Positions 34,373 to 46,080 of a stretch of DNA of 64,000 nt are shown piece by piece (within the stretch, counting starts at the first letter, position 1; each line of letters opens with the position of its first letter). The stretch comes from Diospyros lotus (Eukaryota; Streptophyta; Magnoliopsida; Ericales; Ebenaceae). The notes below the pieces were generated by a model that saw only the letters and a list, made by a program, of their open reading frames with translations, made no database searches and was not told the DNA's origin. The position numbers were made by a program, and so were the translations under genes. The stretch lies in NCBI RefSeq assembly GCF_014633365.1, contig NC_068349.1, forward strand, positions 12,140,753 through 12,204,752, in the 5' to 3' direction.

Positions 34373-36088
34373 TGGCTGCACTCTCACCCTGCAATTAAAA
34401 CACAAAACAAAACACAATAAAAATTTTATATTTTTTTCTTTATTTAGGCGAGAGGTTTATACTCGTCAGTGTACAAGTACAGTTGTAGTCCAAATTTAAA
34501 TTTATACTTTCTGGATGAGTCCAGGTCGTCCACTGAGAGATTTATTTATGGCAAAAGAAAAAGAATGTCACACACACGCATACGCATTTAGATGGATTGA
34601 TAACATGATTTTTTTATGATTTTTTTTTAGATAACAAATACTAAAAAATAAAGCAAGACAGAAGTTGAAATAAATACTGAACGTGAGAATATGAAATTGG
34701 ATAGTACTTGAGTTAAGACAATTTCAGTACCAACTCGTTGATTCCCAAATTTTAGCATAAAAGATTAGCAACATTAATTTAATTTCAGATATGAGGGTTT
34801 GTTATTAAATGCAATTAGAGATTATGATAGTTCTAGTTTAAGGAATCTCCATACATGATATGTGAGATTCTAATTTAAGCAACTACCATAAATCCAATTA
34901 CAATTAATATACAAGACAACTAAATTAATCATCCGGGTTTGGGTATGATAGCGTTTCCAGTTCTAGTAACTCTCATGCGTGACATGAAAGCTCTAAGTTA
35001 AGCTTACGCTCCAATCCAAACCTAGTGATTTCTCAATAATTAAGACACACTCATACTGAAATTTAAATTAATGTTACTCATTTAAAGTGCAGCTTTCTTT
35101 GGGAATCATTGGCGTTGGACACTGTCCTTGCCTTAACCTAAGATTAGATTTAGCTACTCATTTCCATTTAAAAGTTAATTGACATGAATTTAAACGACGT
35201 AATTTAAATAACAAGAATTAAAATAGCAGAAACTAACCGGCCATTTAGGCGGTGGATAATTAAAAGACAAGAATTAAAATTGTAGAAATTTAAAGGCATA
35301 AACTAACCGGCCATTTAGGCGGTGAATAATAAAGTAATCATAAATGACATAAAAATTTAAAAGAAGAAAGAAAGAAGTAAGATCACAAGAGAAAATACTA
35401 AAGAAAATGAGATAGAACAAAAGCAATTCTCAAAGAGAGAATTCTAAGGAAATAATTAAACTTTGATTCAAGAATAATAATCACACTTACAAATGCAATC
35501 AAGTGAACTATTTATAGGCCATAAGATGCAATACAAACCACACAATTTCAATTATTCAACTAGACATAATTATATCTAATGGGCACTCACACACTTAAAG
35601 TTAAATGGATTTTAGCTATAATACACACCTAATATTAAATGGATTTTAGCTAAAATACATACCTAATAAAGCACTCATAAAGTTAAATAGATTTTAGCTA
35701 AAAAACACACCTAAAAAAGCTCTCATATAAAAAAATAAAAATAGATTTCTATAAATTGGTTTTTAATCTTCATTAGGATTAAAAATAATCCTTGGGCCTT
35801 CTCCAAATAATATCTTCCATGGGTTGCTCAAATTGGGCATTAATTCTTCATAGGCTTAAATTCTTCATGGACTTGATTTTTCATGGGTTTGAATTCTTCA
35901 TAGGCTTGAATTCTTCATGACTTGAATTCTTCATGGACTTTAAGTCTTCATGCCTAAAAAAATAATTTAATATTATTAATAAATTATATATTATATATAT
36001 ATGTATTACACATGGCACATATATATATTAGATTATATTATATATATATATATTACATGCAAGCATATAATGATGTATATGTATTTTA

Positions 36089-36124
<36 letters not shown>

Positions 36125-36273
36125 ATTTTACTTTAAAATTTCATTTCATTCATTTTTCAATTTAAACTTGCATATAACAAAAAAATATATATTAATATCT
36201 AATTTAAACTATTTTTAAGATCAAAAGAATGGTATAATTATAACAAAATTTTTACAAAATTAACCACTAATCA
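34373..36273 (-). repeat. 5' LTR of Athila-like element
   Basis: Aligns along its whole length with 20552-22474, with scattered substitutions, a shorter (ATT)n run (36089-36122) and fewer AGTTAAATGGATTTTAGCTA units. Confidence 0.92.
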
Positions 36274-36278
36274 AGGGA
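36274..36278. repeat. TSD AGGGA, right copy
   Basis: See 20547-20551. Confidence 0.9.
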
Positions 36279-36566
36279 CATCCCCACCGGCTATTCTATC
36301 CCATCACCTGCATACGTACATCGCATGCAATAGGGCTTCTTCTCATATATATATCGACCAGCCTTTCCAAGGGCCGATGTATGAATTCTTTTCTACAAAC
36401 ACCCGATATATTTGCTTACTCACTCACTGACTTGAGGTTTGGAGTATCCTCCAGGGACGAGCCGGCTGCTCAGCGAATCAGACCAAATACCTCATTCTCT
36501 CCCTCTCGGATCCACCACACTAGTGCGAGCCAACAAATCACAGTCGACCAATTCTGAACGTCGACG
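36279..36566 (+). repeat. 3' LTR of Tat element, right part
   Basis: Continues the 5' LTR copy from CATCCC(C)GTCGGCTATTC to the end (GACCAATTCTGAACGTCGACG). It is the displaced half of the LTR split by the Athila-like element. Confidence 0.88.
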
Positions 36567-37479
36567 TTGGTTCTGGGTACATATATTATAACTAATTGAT
36601 TACAAGTGTAATCAATTAAACACTTTCTCTTGTTTTTTGTTAAATATTTGTGGGTTTTCATTTCCTTCTAATGGGTTTTCTTTTGCTTGCAGCAACAACA
36701 AACATGGGAATTCAAGATTGTGGCGAGAGATCGTGAGACCAAGGAATAACATAGCAATAGCATGGCAATTCTGCGTGTTATGGATGGATCTGTAGGTAAA
36801 AACTTGGTAGTGGTGTTAGCTCTTCGGAAATTAGAGATGCTTAATAGTGATTCTAGTGTTGTGATGACTTTTGCAAGTAATGACTAAATTTGTTTTTTAA
36901 CTTCCTCTAGCCTTGTTGTTTTATTTTAATGTAGGGATAAAATTTAGAATATATTAAATATATATATTTATACATATACACACACAAAGCAAGGAAACAC
37001 TTTAGGGACAAAATTTTTTAGTTTATAAAATTAGAGACATCTGTGTACTTGAGATTATCGTCCTTGCGTGGTTCTCCGTTGCTCGTATCCTCGATTTCAG
37101 CAAAAAAGATAAATCGCAGGTAGAAACTTTATTTCACTGTGTAGAGTAAAAAATCGAACTCAAGACCTACTGATGCAAATCTCCATTTATCATGGCCCAA
37201 TCACTTAAGCTGTGCCATGGGGGCATGAACCTGTGTACTAACTTGATGATTAGAGGCCACTCCAAGAGAACCCCAGGCAAACCTAACCCTTGTTTTGCAG
37301 GGCACAATTTCCTAACAGTGAAAAAGCAGAGTAAAATAATCTCAATTGAGGCTCCTAGGACCTTTTGACTACCATTTCTTATTGCTGTGAAAAAATAGCC
37401 ACATCAATACAATATATTTATAAATCTCATATGATATAATATTTTCATATAAAAATATATATGTAAGTATATATTTTAT
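36567..37479. other. Unassigned DNA with a possible captured exon
   Basis: A T-rich tract ending CTTGCAG (near 36692) precedes about 150 bp of exon-like sequence, then AT-rich DNA with (TA)n. A block near 37141-37220 resembles a generic dispersed plant repeat. It could be a continuation of the gene-like DNA at 11580-11920 displaced by the Tat insertion; I cannot prove it. Confidence 0.3.
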
Positions 37480-37597
37480 GGTGAAGGTTGGTCTAGGAAG
37501 AATGATTATGAATATTTTTAGTACATATGCATCACAAGCGAGGTTAAGTAAGGAGATAAAAGCAAAATTCTAGGAGAACCTAGAGGAACTCATATGA

Positions 37598-37954
37598 ATG
37601 ATACCAAGAGAAGAGAAAATAATTATAGAAGGTGACTTAAATGGTCACATGGGTAGAAACGAAAATGGCTATAGAAAGGTACATAGAGGGTATGGATTCG
37701 GGAAAATTAATAATAAGGGTAAGTCTATTCTAGATTTTGTTATGGCATATGGGCTCATCATAACCAATACTAGATTCGAAAAATGGGACAAACACTTAAT
37801 CACATATAAAAATGTCACATCAAGCACCGAAATAGATTACTTCCTCATGAGACAAGATGATTGGTTATGTTGTAGGGATTGTAAGATGATACCAATGGAG
37901 TGTTTGACTACTCAACATAGACTTTTGGTACTTGACGTCCAAGTAAGAAATTAG
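37598..37954 (+). pseudogene. LINE endonuclease fragment
   Basis: IIEGDLNGHMGRN carries the GD(L)N catalytic motif, followed by YGFGKINNKGKSILDFV, SSTEIDYFLMR and LTTQHRLLVLDV. This order is that of the apurinic endonuclease domain of RTE LINEs, which nicks the target DNA. Upstream reading (37500-37597) continues with a stop, so the domain is incomplete. Confidence 0.8.
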
Positions 37955-38197
37955 AAGAGAAAAAATCACATAAAACAAAATTCAAGAACTAGGTGGTGGG
38001 AATTAAAAGGGGAGAAATAATTAATCTTAAAAAAAAAAATAAGGTGTAGAAGGGAATGGAATGGAGAAGAACAGACAAACCAAATGTGGAGGGAAATGGC
38101 TTCTACCCTAAGAAGCACGACAAATGTAGTCTTTGGAGAGACAAATGGTAGAGCCCCAAATCTTAAGGAGTCTTGGTGATGGAATGAAGAGGTATAA

Positions 38198-39760
38198 TTG
38201 AAAATTAGAAATAAGAAAACCTGTTATAAGGCTGTATATCAGTGCAACAATAAAGAAACCCTAAAAAATTATGTAGTGAAAAAGGCAGTAAAAAGAGTTG
38301 TTAGTGAAGCAAGGTCAAAAACATATGAGAATCTATATAAACTACTTGATACAAAAGATGGAGAAAGGGATATATATAAATTAGCTAAAACAAGAGAAAG
38401 AAAAACAAGGGATCTAAATCAAGTGAAATGTATAAAAGATGAAAATCAAAATGTATTAGTGAATGAGGAAGCGATTAAGGAGAGATGGAAAGAGCATTTC
38501 ACAAAATTATTCAATGATGGTGGAGACACAAGAGTTAGGTTGAGACATCTTAGTAACTCCGAAGGGAATGTGAGCTATACATTTTATCGACGCATAAGTT
38601 CAAAAGAAATAAGGCAAGTATTAAAAAAGATGAAAATTAAAAGGCAGTGGGACCGGATAATATACCAGTAGAAGCATGGAAATGGATGAGAGAAGATGAC
38701 ATCTCCTGGCTAATGAAATTATTTAATGCGATTCTTAAATAAAAAAAAATGCCAGATGAGTGAAGAAATAGTACTTTGGTTCCTATATACAAGAATAAAG
38801 GAGATGTTCAAAACTATGAAAATTACAGAGGAATTAAGTTAATGAGCCATACTATGAAACTCTGGAAGGGAGTAATAAAGTAAAAGCTCAAAAAAGAAAC
38901 AGACGTCTCAGAAAATTAATTTTGTTTCATGCTTGGTAGGTTAACAATGGAAGCTATATACCTACTGAGGCGCCTAATGAAAAGGTATCAAGATCATCAA
39001 AATGACCTGCATATGGTGTTTATAAATCTAGAAAATGCCTATGATAGGGTTCCTAGAAAAGTATTATGTAGAGATTTAGAGAAGAAATGAGTCCGAATAG
39101 CCTATATACAAGCCTTTAAGGACATGTATCACGGTACAGAGACAAGAGTTAGAACGTGCAGAGGGAATACTGAACCGTTTAAAATTACAATTGAACTGTA
39201 TCAAGGTTCTACACTAAGTCCATATTTATTTACTTTAGTAATGGATGAACTTACTAAACACATTCAGACAAATGTGTCATGGTGTATGCTATTTGCAGAT
39301 GACATATAGTGTTGGTGAATGAAACAAAATAGGGAATGAACATTAAGCTTGAGTTGTGGAGAAACAATTTAGAATCTAAGGGATTTAAATTAAGTAGAAG
39401 GAAAACATAATATATGGAATGTAAATTTAGTAAGAATGCAAGAGTAGAGAATGTTTATAATAAAATTGGAAGACCAAATCATACAAAGAAAATACCATTT
39501 TCGATATTTGGGATTAGTGATTTAAAAAGATAGAGAAATTCATAAAGATGTTATGCATAGAATTGAGCCAGGTTGGCTAAAATGGAGAGATGCATTAGGG
39601 GTGTTATGTGATAGTAAAATTCCATTAAAATTGAAAGGAAAATTCTATAGAACAACTATAAGATTAGTTTTGTTATATGCCTCAGAATGTTGGGCAGTTA
39701 AATATCAGCATGTGCAAAAGACGAGCGTAGCGAAAATAAGGATGCTAAGATAGATGTGCA
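38198..39760 (+). pseudogene. LINE reverse transcriptase, degenerate
   Basis: Linker 38198-38671 (VNEEAIKERWKEHFTKLFN), then in broken frames VGPDNIPVEAW, NYRGIKLMSHTMKLW and FINLENAYDRVPRKVL. The catalytic region at 39124-39309 ends in MLFADDI, and the 3' part ([11 protein letters not shown]) lies at 39553-39753. At least six in-frame stops are present. Confidence 0.8.
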
Positions 39761-40100
39761 GCTATACAAGAAAAGATAAAATTAGAAATGAGGTTATTAG
39801 TAATAAGGTAGAAGTAGTGCCAATCGAAGAGAATATATGAAAGAGACTAGACTAAGATAGTTTGGTCATGTGAGAAAAAGATCAAAAGACGTTTTGGTGA
39901 GGAGAGTTGATGAAATTAAACAATTAGTCAAAAAAAATGGTAGAGATAGACCCAAAAAGACTTTGTGAGAGATATTAAAGTTTGATATGAAGTGTATGGA
40001 CCTAAATAAAGATATGATAAAAAACAGAAATACATGAAAGTCTAGAATTTATGTAGCCGACCCCACATAGGTTGGATATGTTATTCTTATTTTTGAACTA

Positions 40101-40956
40101 TAGGGGTCCAAGTGCATCTTATTCTAACTTTATCTGTTTAAAATTAATGAAAATTATAGATAAATGCATTTAAATAATCAAAAAATATATATATTAAGTT
40201 GACCAAAATATGTAAATTCGTATATAAAAAGGGACCTTAATTTTGTCAGAGGTGGTTGTAATCAAAGAAGATGACATGGCATTTATATATACACACACAT
40301 AAATACAATAACAAAGTTTTTGCATGTTTCGAAACTTCACACCTTGTACCAAACAAGAATTAAGATGTATCTGTTCATGAGCTTACTAAGTGGGCTTTGA
40401 GAATGGATCATAGGGCAGTTTCAGTTTTAGATCTCTTGGACATAGCGTGAGATGAGAGTAGGGGTTATTCGTCATCTTCGCCCTTGAATACTGAAGAACA
40501 CCCTTAAAGTAAATTTGCTAAATAGTTGTTATATACAGTGCCAAAATAATATTTAATATCATGCCCAAAACAATATTTTCTTTGTATCAAAATTCGTTTT
40601 GTTTGTAAAAAAAAAAAAGTTTGTCGACACTAAAATACAAACAACTTTTTAAGTAGTGATTTGGAAAATCAATTGTTTTTCATTATGATTTCTATTCATT
40701 AGGGATAAATTGCTCTGGTTATATATAAGTTTCTCATTCAAGGAAATAAACTAATAAAACTGCCATTCTGACGTGGCTGAAAGTCACGGGACTAGTTTCC
40801 CGTGGCAATTGGTCAATCTTTTGATCCAAAGAGTCAAACATCACAAGAAATACAAAATTGAAATCTATGAGTTTGGATTAGAATTCATTATTTTTTGGCC
40901 AGCTAGATTCCAGGCCAGGCTGGCTTCACATGACTAGCTATTGTCCAAAACCTTGT
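40101..40956. other. Upstream intergenic region of the 8-cysteine gene
   Basis: AT-rich, with no ORF or recognised repeat apart from a poly-A run at 40606-40619. Contains the ACGTGGC element below. Confidence 0.4.
40771..40777 (+). promoter_or_regulatory. ABRE/G-box-like element ACGTGGC
   Basis: TGACGTGGC lies about 300 bp upstream of the ATG at 41075. The ACGT core with GGC flank is the bZIP-bound, abscisic-acid/stress-response type. A single short site, so functional relevance is inferred. Confidence 0.35.
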
Positions 40957-40968
40957 AATATATATATG
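40957..40968 (+). promoter_or_regulatory. Probable TATA box
   Basis: TAATATATATATG lies about 110 bp upstream of the start codon, immediately followed by (TG)n. Position and sequence suit a plant core promoter. Confidence 0.5.
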
Positions 40969-41074
40969 TGTGTGTGTGTGTGTATCTCTTGATCACGCAA
41001 CAAACTCCATTCTATTTCTCTATAAGTTCCCAATAAGTACGTAGCCAATCTTCCAAAGGCTTGAACTTTAAAAG

Positions 41075-41449
41075 ATGGGTTCCCCAGCTGCTGTTCTCTT
41101 TCTGGTCATTAACCTTCTCTTCTTTGCTGTAAGCGGCTGCAACACATGCTATTCACCTAAACCACCAATCCCAAACCCGACTCCTTCAAGTGGGAAATGC
41201 CCGAGAGATGCCCTAAAACTTGGGGTATGTGCCAAATTGCTCAACGGGTCTGTGGGTGCCGTTGTTGGAGCCCCACCAAATTTCCCTTGCTGCTCCATTC
41301 TAGGGGGGCTTCTGGATCTTGAAGCAGCTATTTGCCTTTGCACTGCCTTGAAAGCCAACATTCTTGGCATCAACCTTAACATCCCCATTTCATTGAGCTT
41401 GCTCATCGACACTTGTGGGAAGCAACTCCCTCCTGAATTCCAATGTTAA
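41075..41449 (+). CDS. Secreted 8-cysteine (hydrophobic-seed/DC2.15-like) proline-rich protein
   Basis: Single-exon gene, 124 residues. A hydrophobic signal peptide (residues 1-20), a short Pro-rich linker (YSPKPPIPNPTPSSGK, about 26-41), then the 8-cysteine motif C42, C52, C72-C73, C87-x-C89, C114 and C124, which forms the four-disulphide lipid-transfer-like fold. All eight cysteines are present. Such proteins are secreted to the cell wall and are associated with lipid binding, development and stress; the exact role here is unknown. The start context AAAGATGG is good, and a TATA box and G-box-like site lie upstream. No neighbouring gene is visible. It appears intact and is the best candidate for an active host gene in the window. 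Confidence 0.93.
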   Translation: MGSPAAVLFLVINLLFFAVSGCNTCYSPKPPIPNPTPSSGKCPRDALKLGVCAKLLNGSVGAVVGAPPNFPCCSILGGLLDLEAAICLCTALKANILGINLNIPISLSLLIDTCGKQLPPEFQC

Positions 41450-42744
41450 GAAACAGGGATTTCATTCAAGATGTATTATGTTTTGTAGCAGCTAGCATTG
41501 ATTCCGTCGATGCTTACTTGTTCTTTGATCTCCATCGTTATGGTTATGTTTCTTTAGTTGGGTTTGTGGCAAGTGTTCAGTGTGACCTTTACACTGAGAT
41601 TGGCTTTCTCATTTCAAGTCTAACGTGTCATTTTCCAGTTAATGTACGTGTCATTTTTTTTTTCTTGACCTACAACAAACTAAGAACTACGACTTGTTTC
41701 CAAGACTCAGATACATAGTAATTCATTGTTAAATTATAACATTACATCAACCGATATCGTGATATCATAATTATATTAAATATTAATTTTCTATCCCATG
41801 CTGGAAGAGCATGTGCTGTTCTCTTTCCACTCCTATGACCACATGAACCAGCGTCCAAGATGGATGATTTGCTTGCAAAAACCTGAAATCACTGATTTCA
41901 GCAATCATATATAGAACAAGGGTTTTCTATACATGAATTGCTAAAGACCCCGTAATTAATTAACAACAATTAACTAGTAGAAGCAATATTCTATTCATAC
42001 AGAACTTTAATTATAAAGGAAACTTGCCAAAAAATGATAGGGCAATCAAGATTTAGAAATTTTATTTGAGAAAGAGGGGCTTTTTTTTTTATTTAAGATG
42101 AAATAAACATATCTAGTCACATTATTCTCTATGTATATTTTTTTAAATTCTATTTATATAATAGTACTCTCGTAGAAATCCTAACTAGTCAGATAGAAGC
42201 AGTTGCATGCTTAAAGAGAAAATAATTGCATACTTACAGAGAAAATAAAGTCTATTTGAACCAAATTATGATAATTAATGTGAAAAGATTAAACTCTCCT
42301 ACTTGCAAATTAAGTTGGTATTTCCAAAGTGTTACAACAAAGTATAGCCGGGGAAGTGTCTTCGAGGGTTTTGAAGGTTACTTTAGATGCATCTTAATTT
42401 TGTTGCCCCCCTAATGTACCAAACTCTAATATATATATTGAACTGTTGGTTGCCCTCGTGGCTCTCGAATCAAAAGCGGAGTTTCATTGGGGCAGGGGGA
42501 ATTGCCAACATTTTTAAGATTTTTCTTTTTCTTTTTTTGTATATTCCTTATTTTTCTCAAGATTTTTTTATATAAACTATAATTTTTCAAGTGATGTTTA
42601 GAATTTACTTATGGTTTTTGTAAAGGTGGCTTTGTATATCTTATACTAAAGAAAAATAAATATAATAACTTTATAAAATAAAGAGGTATATATTTTTCAT
42701 TTTACTTTTACCTTAACCATTATATTTTGATTGAGCTTGTGCTA

Positions 42745-42775
<31 letters not shown>

Positions 42776-42795
42776 TTGAATATATAATTATATTT
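41450..42795. other. 3' flank of the 8-cysteine gene
   Basis: Putative 3' UTR followed by AT-rich intergenic DNA. An (AT)n-(AC)n run lies at 42744-42775. No ORF is supported. Confidence 0.4.
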
Positions 42796-43800
42796 AGGGT
42801 AAATCATATAAAAAAATACCAAACTTTCAACTTAATTTCAATTTTAAAACAAATTTTTTAATTTTCTCAATTCACACCTTCAACTTAGCTTTTCGTTTCA
42901 ATTTTAGAAAGCAGTTGCTCGCTGTTAATTTCCATCGTTAAATGATCATGTAGCAAGAAGCAATTGCTGATTGGGCAATGAAGAAATTGTCGATTGAGTA
43001 ATGAGTTGCCATCTCTCCTATCGTTTCCCTTCTTTCTTTTCTTATCATCTTTAACAAATACTCCACAACGACGACGGCCACCATGGTTGTTTCTTTCTCC
43101 CCACTCCTCCGTCTCTCAGTCTCAGTCTCTCCCTTTCTCCCCCAACCTGGGCAATGGGAAGAGACTGTGGTGGTAAGATTGCGACAGTCGAACATGCATG
43201 CCAGAACAACCTCGATGTTTGTGAGCAATAGTTTCAGCCGATGGTTCAATAGCAGTACGCGACAATGGAGGCAAAGTCACAACAATTTACTAGCGGCAGC
43301 ATATATAGGTATGAAAGGTTGAAGAAGGGAAACGAGAGATTTGAAAGGGATCGGACAAAGATATTTAAAAAAAAAAAAAAGAGGGCTGCACTGTTTATTA
43401 TGAGATGTGACGGCGACTAATGGGTTCTAAGGACAGTGGTCATAATGGCTCTTAGCTTCATCAAAAAAGGTCAATAGAGAAACGATGGAGAGCGGCTAGA
43501 GAACAAAGAGAGAATGGAGGGAAGAAGATTGGTCGGAGAAGAGGAAGTAAGAGAAGATAAAGATAATGGCGATAGGCAGTGGCTTGAGGTAGTAGTCAAT
43601 GTGGTTCCGTGGTTATATTGCACCGGTGGAGATTGGGATTGAGGAAGGGAGAACAAAAAAAAGAGATTGGGTGTAAAATAAATTACAGTTATCTGGCCTG
43701 ATTAGTGGAATAATGTGGTAATGGATTGCAGTGGTTATCTTGATGGGAGAAACCACCTGGAATCGCTACATTAAGTAGTTATCAATTCTCTCTCTTCTTA
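42796..43800. other. Possible non-autonomous repeat with GC-richer centre
   Basis: Opens with AGGGTAAATCATATAAAAAA and ACCAAACTTTCAACTTAATT, phrases I associate with dispersed plant repeats, then a GC-richer middle (43010-43680) with low-complexity ORFs on both strands. I found neither clear terminal repeats nor target duplication. Confidence 0.25.
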
Positions 43801-44056
43801 TAAATTGACATAAAACGACAAAAATATAGACTATCTTAATGATTTCTACAACTAAGGTCAGGATAGGCAAACTGATAAATTGAATTCAGATTACATTTTA
43901 AGAAGATTATGGCATCTTCATCATCAATCAATTCAGGTACGCAATTTTAATTTTTGCAGTACATAATCTAGCATGAAATCATTTCAATTTTACAATGTAA
44001 TTAATTTGTGTGTTTATATAAGTGTTTATGAAATTCACAAGTCACGATTACACGTG

Positions 44057-44345
44057 GTATCAGAGTGTGGTTATGAAAATTCTATGATTTCTTGTCTCAA
44101 AAGGTGAATCGCTCACCCCAAGCGCCCTTACACCCGACTCGACAGAATGTGAAGGGGTTAATCATGGTGACTTAATCAAACACAGTGATTAGACCAGTAC
44201 TCACTGAGCACAAGGAGCCCCCTCATTTTGAGAGATTGCTCCCACACTGTCGCTGGCGAGACTCGATCATTGGTCCTTATCCCAAACTTCACATTGAAAG
44301 CACTTTGTGCCCCTAACTGTGACCAGCTGAGCTATCCATGCGGCT
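44057..44345. repeat. Dispersed repeat fragment with Copia PBS-like motif
   Basis: TGGTATCAGAG at 44057 matches the initiator-Met primer-binding site of Copia elements. The following block (GAGCACAAGGAGCCCCCTC, CAGCTGAGCTATCCATGCGG) is GC-richer than its surroundings. No LTR pair was identified, so it is an orphan fragment. Confidence 0.4.
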
Positions 44346-45661
44346 TGTATGATTTCTACCTTTACATAAGAATGTTTGTACATGAGGAAAAGGGAAAAAG
44401 CTGATGGTTATGGAAAATAACTCACCGCTAGATGCCAAAAATCGCTAGAAGTCACGAATTGAGGCTATATGAACACAGATCATTTGATGAAAAAGATGTT
44501 GGCGGTGAACTGTGATAGTGGTGGAGATAATTATTGGCGATTACCGACAATTAAGGGCAGTTTTTGCCATGTCCCATCATCTTTTCTAGCTGTGGCCTTT
44601 CGTCTCTACCACGATCTTTTTTCTTCTCAAGTGATTACGATTGTTGTCTTCTTCAATCGTGACCCCATCTTCTTTGGTTTAACCATCATAATCCAACGAT
44701 CAAAGGTTGACTATCGTTAGCTAGTGGAGGAGAAAATTGTACAATGCCAACAAAGGCTTAAGTTTGTTGTCGAATGAGGAAGAAAACCGACGACCAAAGT
44801 TGTCGGTGATGAACTTAATTACAGAAAATGATAGAAACAACAATAGCAATTAGGAAAGTAGAAGAAACCCTAGGCTATTTTGAAGATGATTTTAGAGGAT
44901 GGGTCGGGTAAACCTGATCCATTATCTATGGAGTTGGATTCGGTTAGCTGCACCAAATACCAAATCCACACAAATTTAGATTGGGCTTAACCGAACCCAC
45001 TAAACTCGATCCATTGTCACTCAACTACGAAGGCTATATTTAGTAATTATGGAAAAATGAAGGTATTATTGTTATAGTTTCATAGTCACCAAAGTGACCA
45101 GCTAGAATATTTCACATGCATAAATAACAATTTATCCATAGCATTTAAAATGTCTATAAAGATATTACATAGATAAATTGTGTTTATTAATCATTAGACT
45201 TTTAAGGTTTACCCAAAGGTAGATCGTTAGTCATGATTAATGAGCATGATTGAGGTGTCTTAGTATTTTAAAGAAATATGTTTATATATTCAAAGATATC
45301 AAATGTATTTAGTTAGAAATATCTTACTCACCTAATAAGGTTAATGTATAGAATTTATTTATGATAATATATAGTAGTGTCTACCCAAAGGAGAAATAGT
45401 GTATACTTAATAATTTAATATCTGAATCTATTTAGAAATTGATTATGAGCTTTCAATTATGTAGCTATTACAGTCTAGTCACAATCATCATTCGTTACTC
45501 TATTTAATGGTTTGAACTTCTTTGAATGAAAGCAAGTCAATTTCCACTTAGGGATTCTGGATATTGACTTGGCTCTATTAAAAAACAAACCCACCGCTCT
45601 TAGGGAAACAAGCAGTGAGGATGAGAGGTCCTATTATGCATCATAGGAATGGAGTAGCAAG

Positions 45662-46080
45662 TTGAGTCTTATGTTTCTAAAGATGACCATTGTTAACAAT
45701 ATTAATTCAACCATTCCACAAATAGAAAATACAAAAAAATACATGAAGTTAGTGGAAGAATGTTTTCATTTTGCTGACAAGTCACTAGCTGGTACTATGA
45801 TGGCAAAGCTCACGATCATGAAGTTCAATGTGTCGCAAACTATACAAAAGCACATATTATTGAGATGACTAATATTGTTGCAAGGTATTGAAGCCCTTGG
45901 GATTAATTGTGGAGGATTCTAATTTTCTGGTGCAATTCATCTTGAACTCACTACCTTTTGAATATGGGTCATTTTAAATTAACTACAACACTATTAAAGA
46001 TAATTGAAATGTGAATAAATTAGTCAGTATGCTTTTTCAGGAGAAAATAAGGTTAAAGAATCAAGAAAGTCACTTTGTTA
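45662..46080 (+). pseudogene. Copia gag remnant
   Basis: 45662-45868 reads KYMKLVEECFHFADKSLAGT...MMAKLTIMKFN, similar to Copia gag (UBN2-type). It then decays through several stops to about 46080. Confidence 0.6.

Larger units (their letters stand above)
20552..36273 (-). mobile_element. Athila-like Ty3/gypsy retrotransposon, 15.7 kb, with host-gene cargo
   Basis: Two near-identical 1.9-kb LTRs (20552-22474 and 34373-36273) flank gag, protease, RT, RNase H and integrase on the minus strand. The TSD is AGGGA. The Athila assignment rests on the gag sequence, the large LTRs and a primer-binding site resembling the tRNA-Asp complement. Instead of an envelope-like ORF, the 4.2 kb between integrase and 3' LTR holds a LOG gene copy, a Cys/Arg-rich ORF and repeated PPT-like motifs. 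A solo LTR (28285-30362) sits within its RNase H. All coding regions contain stops or frameshifts. Confidence 0.9.
12085..36566 (+). mobile_element. Tat-lineage Ty3/gypsy retrotransposon (outer element of the nest)
   Basis: 5' LTR (12085-12857), gag, protease, reverse transcriptase, RNase H and an additional RNase H lie on the plus strand, followed directly by a truncated 3' LTR. The extra RNase H after a degenerate first one marks the plant Tat clade. No integrase is present: pol runs into LTR sequence near 20180. Two later insertions sit inside it, a solo LTR at 15683-18347 and an Athila-like element at 20552-36273. Target duplications cannot be read with confidence. Confidence 0.85.
37480..40100 (+). 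mobile_element. RTE-type LINE, 5'-truncated and decayed
   Basis: Remnants of an APE-type endonuclease and a reverse transcriptase run in plus orientation. The 3' end GTAGCCGACCCCACATAGG (about 40050-40070), followed by short T-rich repeats, is the typical terminus of plant RTE elements. The 5' end begins within the endonuclease. Many stops are present. No target duplication was identified. Confidence 0.82.

Noticed and set aside
36900..37060. Right end of the 10917 CACTA-like element beyond the Tat nest
   Set aside because: TTAGAGACATCTGTG near 37037 is suggestive but lacks a TAGTG end and subterminal arrays.
44320..44345. tRNA-like tail (CAGCTGAGCTATCCATGCGG)
   Set aside because: No cloverleaf or A/B boxes could be assembled; treated as part of a dispersed repeat.
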